A stretch of DNA of 64,000 bases from positions 22,813,144 through 22,877,143 of the forward strand of contig OU342634.1 in NCBI GenBank assembly GCA_910589415.1, given 5' to 3'. The translations under genes were made by a program, and so were the position numbers. Below the pieces are notes generated by a model. That model searched no databases and had not been told where the DNA came from. It saw only the letters and a program-made list of their open reading frames with translations. Below are positions 60,730-64,000 of this stretch, one piece after another; within the stretch, counting starts at the first letter, position 1, and each line of letters starts with the position of its first letter. Origin of the DNA: Malachius bipustulatus. Its lineage: Eukaryota > Arthropoda > Insecta > Coleoptera > Melyridae.

Positions 60730-61080
60730 CCTACCGAAATTCCGGATCCTTGGTCAGCAATTGGTCGTTATCATCCGGAGAACAATTAAACATAATTGCG
60801 ATTAACCTTTGGTCACCTATTCCAGGATCGGTCAGCACGTAAGGATCGCCGTTAGTTCCAGACGAAGCTGACAACTGTGGTACGAAAACTTGTTCCCGCT
60901 CGAACAAGGATAGTTCCCGGTATGTCGTCGTTCTTTGCGGTAACCGTCGGGGCGACACTAATTCCGGCTAATTTGTCCTGAGACAGGACCTCTGTAATAG
61001 CGTCAGGCGTCACAAAACTAATAACAGGATGTTCCAAGAGAGGTCGATTAAGAGGAGGGATATTTAGAGCTTGTAGTATC
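60730..61080 (-). pseudogene. Unidentified coding-like island
   Basis: GC content and codon-like composition differ from the flanks. On the minus strand one frame is open from about 61079 to 60888 (it contains LLEHPVISFVTPDAITEVLS), and a second, shifted by one base, is open to 60731 (it contains VPQLSASSGTNGDPYVLTDP). They could be one protein broken by a single indel near 60900, or two alternative frames of one exon; a GTAGGT that could serve as a donor follows the second frame. I do not recognise a family. It may be a gene relic, an exon or chance. Confidence 0.35.
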
Positions 61081-62139
61081 TAACTAAAGAGTTAATTATC
61101 TGTAAAATGTTTATTTGCATTTTCATTTTAGTATTATTACAGAATCTGATATTCTCAATTATTCATTATTTAAGTATGTTTATGCAAATAAGTAAAACTG
61201 AAAATGGATTAAACTTTATAACATCCTATGGTTATTATAGGGGGATGAGAATATCTGTTTCTAGCAAAAGTACCTGGAATAATAAGAGAAGATATTTTTA
61301 GAAATTGAACTGTGCAAGAATATTATACCTAATGAGCGACATATCGCACATTTTAGTATCTTTCCTGAAAACATAAAATATTTCTATCTTGTCTTGATAA
61401 CTTAAATGAAAACAATAGTTAAATGATAACTATATTTTTCTTTATGAGTTAGAATTGAAAGAAACGATAACAACGACATCATTATTGCAAAATCCGTTTT
61501 CAAAGGAATATGATATTATCCTTTGAAGTTTGTAACACCGTTGAGCATTGTAATATCCATTCGGTCATAGTCCAGCTTTTGCTATCCCTTCTGTTTCGAT
61601 TCCAATGGCTGACCTAGACTAATATACATGTCAGTTAATGAAATTCTCCACGGTTACTGAAAGAATGACGACACTATCCCACGTCATTGGAGGGCATAAA
61701 CAGGGATGTTTAACGTGGGATGTGGTTGCAGCCGCTGTCCAGTAATACATAATGACAGGGCTTTGTGATTTTATCCCCCTGTGTCGTTATTATTGAAACC
61801 CCCGGTTGGGGAAATATTGGGGGGTTCATATAATACACACTATCGTTTGTGCGAAATTACTGGACAGGAATCTCCGGGCTCCGGGTTCATCGAAGTAAGT
61901 TGCAAGTTTTATTTGTTATGTTGGAATTTTCGGACTTTCCGTAATTTGGGGGAGAAATAATATTGTTTACGTACTGAAATTCTGCTTCTATAAATTATTA
62001 TCATACCTTTACTTTGTTCATTTAAGGAGTAACTTTTGTCACAAATTTATTGTTGTCTAGTTACACATAACATGTTCCTGTTAATTCTGTTTATGGAAAA
62101 GATTGTGATCTAGGAATTAGCATTCCAATCGGTAATTTT
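61081..62139. other. No recognisable gene (61081-62139)
   Basis: AT-rich, with a GC-richer patch at about 61560-61900 lacking any long frame. Confidence 0.4.
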
Positions 62140-62225
62140 TTTCAACTGCTACTGCGTACTGCGTTTGGTTTCGAATCCCAATGGATACTGTGTTCTATAA
62201 GGGGAATAATAATTGTTATTAAACT
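62140..62225 (+). repeat. SINE-like copy 2 (partial)
   Basis: GGTTTCGAATCCC (62167-62179) is close to a box B, and ATACTGTGTTCTATAAGG with the following AT-rich body matches the copy at 55461-55640. Box A is not clear here. Confidence 0.45.
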
Positions 62226-64000
62226 GTTTGTTCAATTATTATACTTATATACTAATTAAAATCTATAAGGAAAGTTCCCTCAACCACACGATGATTTCTC
62301 ATAGTTTTGGTGCAAAACAGGAAATTTTCATTTCCCTGTCCTCTGAAATGAAAACTGGATCTCTACCACAGAAAGCCACCATTTCGTCATAAATGCGGAT
62401 ATTGGCATATAATGCCAATTACTCGTTATAACCAAAGCTAACTGATAATGATAAACCAAATTGTCTAATTTCAACCCTCTCCCAAACTGCTTCTTAAAAT
62501 GGCCTAATGGTATCAAAAAAATGGTCAGTTTTTTGGCCCTAATTTCTATCAAGACTATGCTACTCGTATGATAGATGGGAGGTCAAAAGAACTTTTTTTT
62601 CGAGTTTTCTGGTCCCCTTTCGAATGTTATAAACCGCATCTCCAAACCCGAAACCATTTTGGCAAAAACATATTTTCCCAATTTTGAAACCATATTTTCC
62701 CTTTTTTGGACTACCTTACCGTGGTTGCGAAGGACAAAAACTCATAATTAGTCATTGGTTAGTAACCTATAATACAAGTGCTTATAAAGCTCTTATTGCA
62801 TAATAAAAAATAATTTTGATTTCTAAAAACATACCTAATATTAAGATATGATACCTATTGAATGATTCAACTTATGTCGCAATTCGTTTGCAGTTTCATT
62901 TATTATCGATACGTCTAACAGCAAACTTAGACTTGTACAGATTTTGCACTTTGATAGAGATGGAAGAAGCGCATTCGATATTATGTGAGTTATTGCTTCC
63001 TTGGGAGAACGAACAGTTCAATTTTATCTATTTTATTTATGTGAAAGGTTTGATTTCCTAACCCAAAGTTCGGAGACAGTTTTCTCTATTCCTGAACAAG
63101 TTTTATCAAATTTTGCTTGGAATTTTTATCCAGTATTACCGTCAGTTACTTTATCAAAATTATTCATCTGTTCTAAACATCATACTGGGTGTTCAAAAAG
63201 TCTGAAAACAATCAAATATCTCTGGAAACGTGATCCCTCCCACGCTCACCCCTTTATCTGGACGGGGGAAACTTTTAAATCTTAAACGGGTATAATCTTT
63301 CGATATAATAATAATATTTCTCCTGTACATAATTGAGCTATAGTTAATTAGATGAATCTCAGGAAAGAAAGTCAATCTCATTAGTTGGACCATCAGAGAA
63401 TCTAATCGATCTACTAGCTTTCCTGCAGAATGAGAAGTTAATTTTCCAAATAAAGTTGGAACGTTTTCAGCGCTGCCTTTAAAACTCTTCACAGAAATCG
63501 TTAAGTATTTAACTTGAAGCGGATGACCACAGATGCGAAAGGCTCTTATTTGAATTCCATTTATTAAGTGTAGTTGCATTTACCCGTGTTCTTTTATCAA
63601 ACTCTCCAAAGTGATCCCAATTCTCTGCAAGAGATCAAAGCCCATTTACTTTTTCGATAGGGTTCAATGAGTCCTTTATAATAGTACCAAAATTCTTTGA
63701 TCTTGAAAGGACTATTGAGAAACTCTTGAAGCCACAAGGGTTTCCAAGATTTAACAGAGTTACGGTAAAGTTTTCCAAGATATTCGTAATGAACGGCTTG
63801 CGTAATAATTATGACAGCGATATTTTCTCTATCTAAAGCAACATAATGGAATAATGCTCGTACTTCCAAATAAAATGATATATTTATTTTATATTTTGAT
63901 ACATAATCATGCTTTTATTTGTAATTCGATCAGATTAAATGATGAATATACGTTCTATTTGGCGCAATTTTTCAAGCATTCAAAACCCAGCCGATGGGAA
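62226..64000. other. No recognisable gene (62226-64000)
   Basis: AT-rich. A frame of 128 codons on the minus strand at 63193-63579 begins inside an ACTGGGTGTTCAAAAAGTC segment that resembles the ACAGGGTG-type element ends, so it is probably repeat-derived. No other feature is supported. Confidence 0.4.

Overview
This is a stretch of AT-rich, gene-poor eukaryotic DNA, most likely from an arthropod and probably an insect. The evidence is indirect: the primer site of the LTR retrotransposon matches the 3' end of insect-type tRNA-His as I remember it, and the window is dense with TA-flanked foldback elements ending in ACAGGGTG, TACC/TAGG microsatellite runs, a Gypsy element and a CR1/Jockey-like LINE. 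I could not place it in an order, and I found no host gene that I can name. Almost everything recognisable is a transposable element.

Region by region: 1-6230 holds a badly decayed antisense LINE reverse transcriptase (about 860-1470) and a three-armed foldback (4319-5514). 6231-20425 is one complete Gypsy/Ty3-type LTR retrotransposon on the minus strand: two 2712-bp LTRs with a single difference seen between them, a 4-bp target duplication AAGA, a primer site for tRNA-His, gag, an A AAA AAC slippery heptamer that puts pol in the -1 frame, pol with all expected catalytic residues, then about 3.3 kb of non-coding repetitive DNA and a polypurine tract. 20426-38813 holds a hAT-type non-autonomous element with a perfect 8-bp duplication (21577-22990) and several foldbacks (23859-24927, 29730-30978, 33144-33697, 34983-35469, 35770-37025).

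38814-43815 is a nest: foldback A is split at its centre by foldback B, which itself contains palindromes C and D (277-bp arms), and a mutated LINE sits in the remaining arm of A. 48050-54110 repeats the pattern: copies of family C interrupted by other TA-flanked elements, one of which carries a candidate solo LTR (51654-53267). The rest of the window has a few short MITE- and SINE-like pieces and one coding-like island on the minus strand (60730-61080) that I cannot identify.

The Gypsy genes work together in the usual way: Gag forms the particle, Gag-Pol made by frameshifting supplies protease, reverse transcriptase/RNase H and integrase, tRNA-His primes minus-strand synthesis next to the 5' LTR and the G-rich tract next to the 3' LTR primes the plus strand. 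The near-identical LTRs and intact ORFs suggest very recent activity. The foldbacks encode nothing recognisable and must be moved in trans; their shared TACAGGG ends and TA target suggest one transposase source, probably Tc1/mariner-like, which is not in this window.
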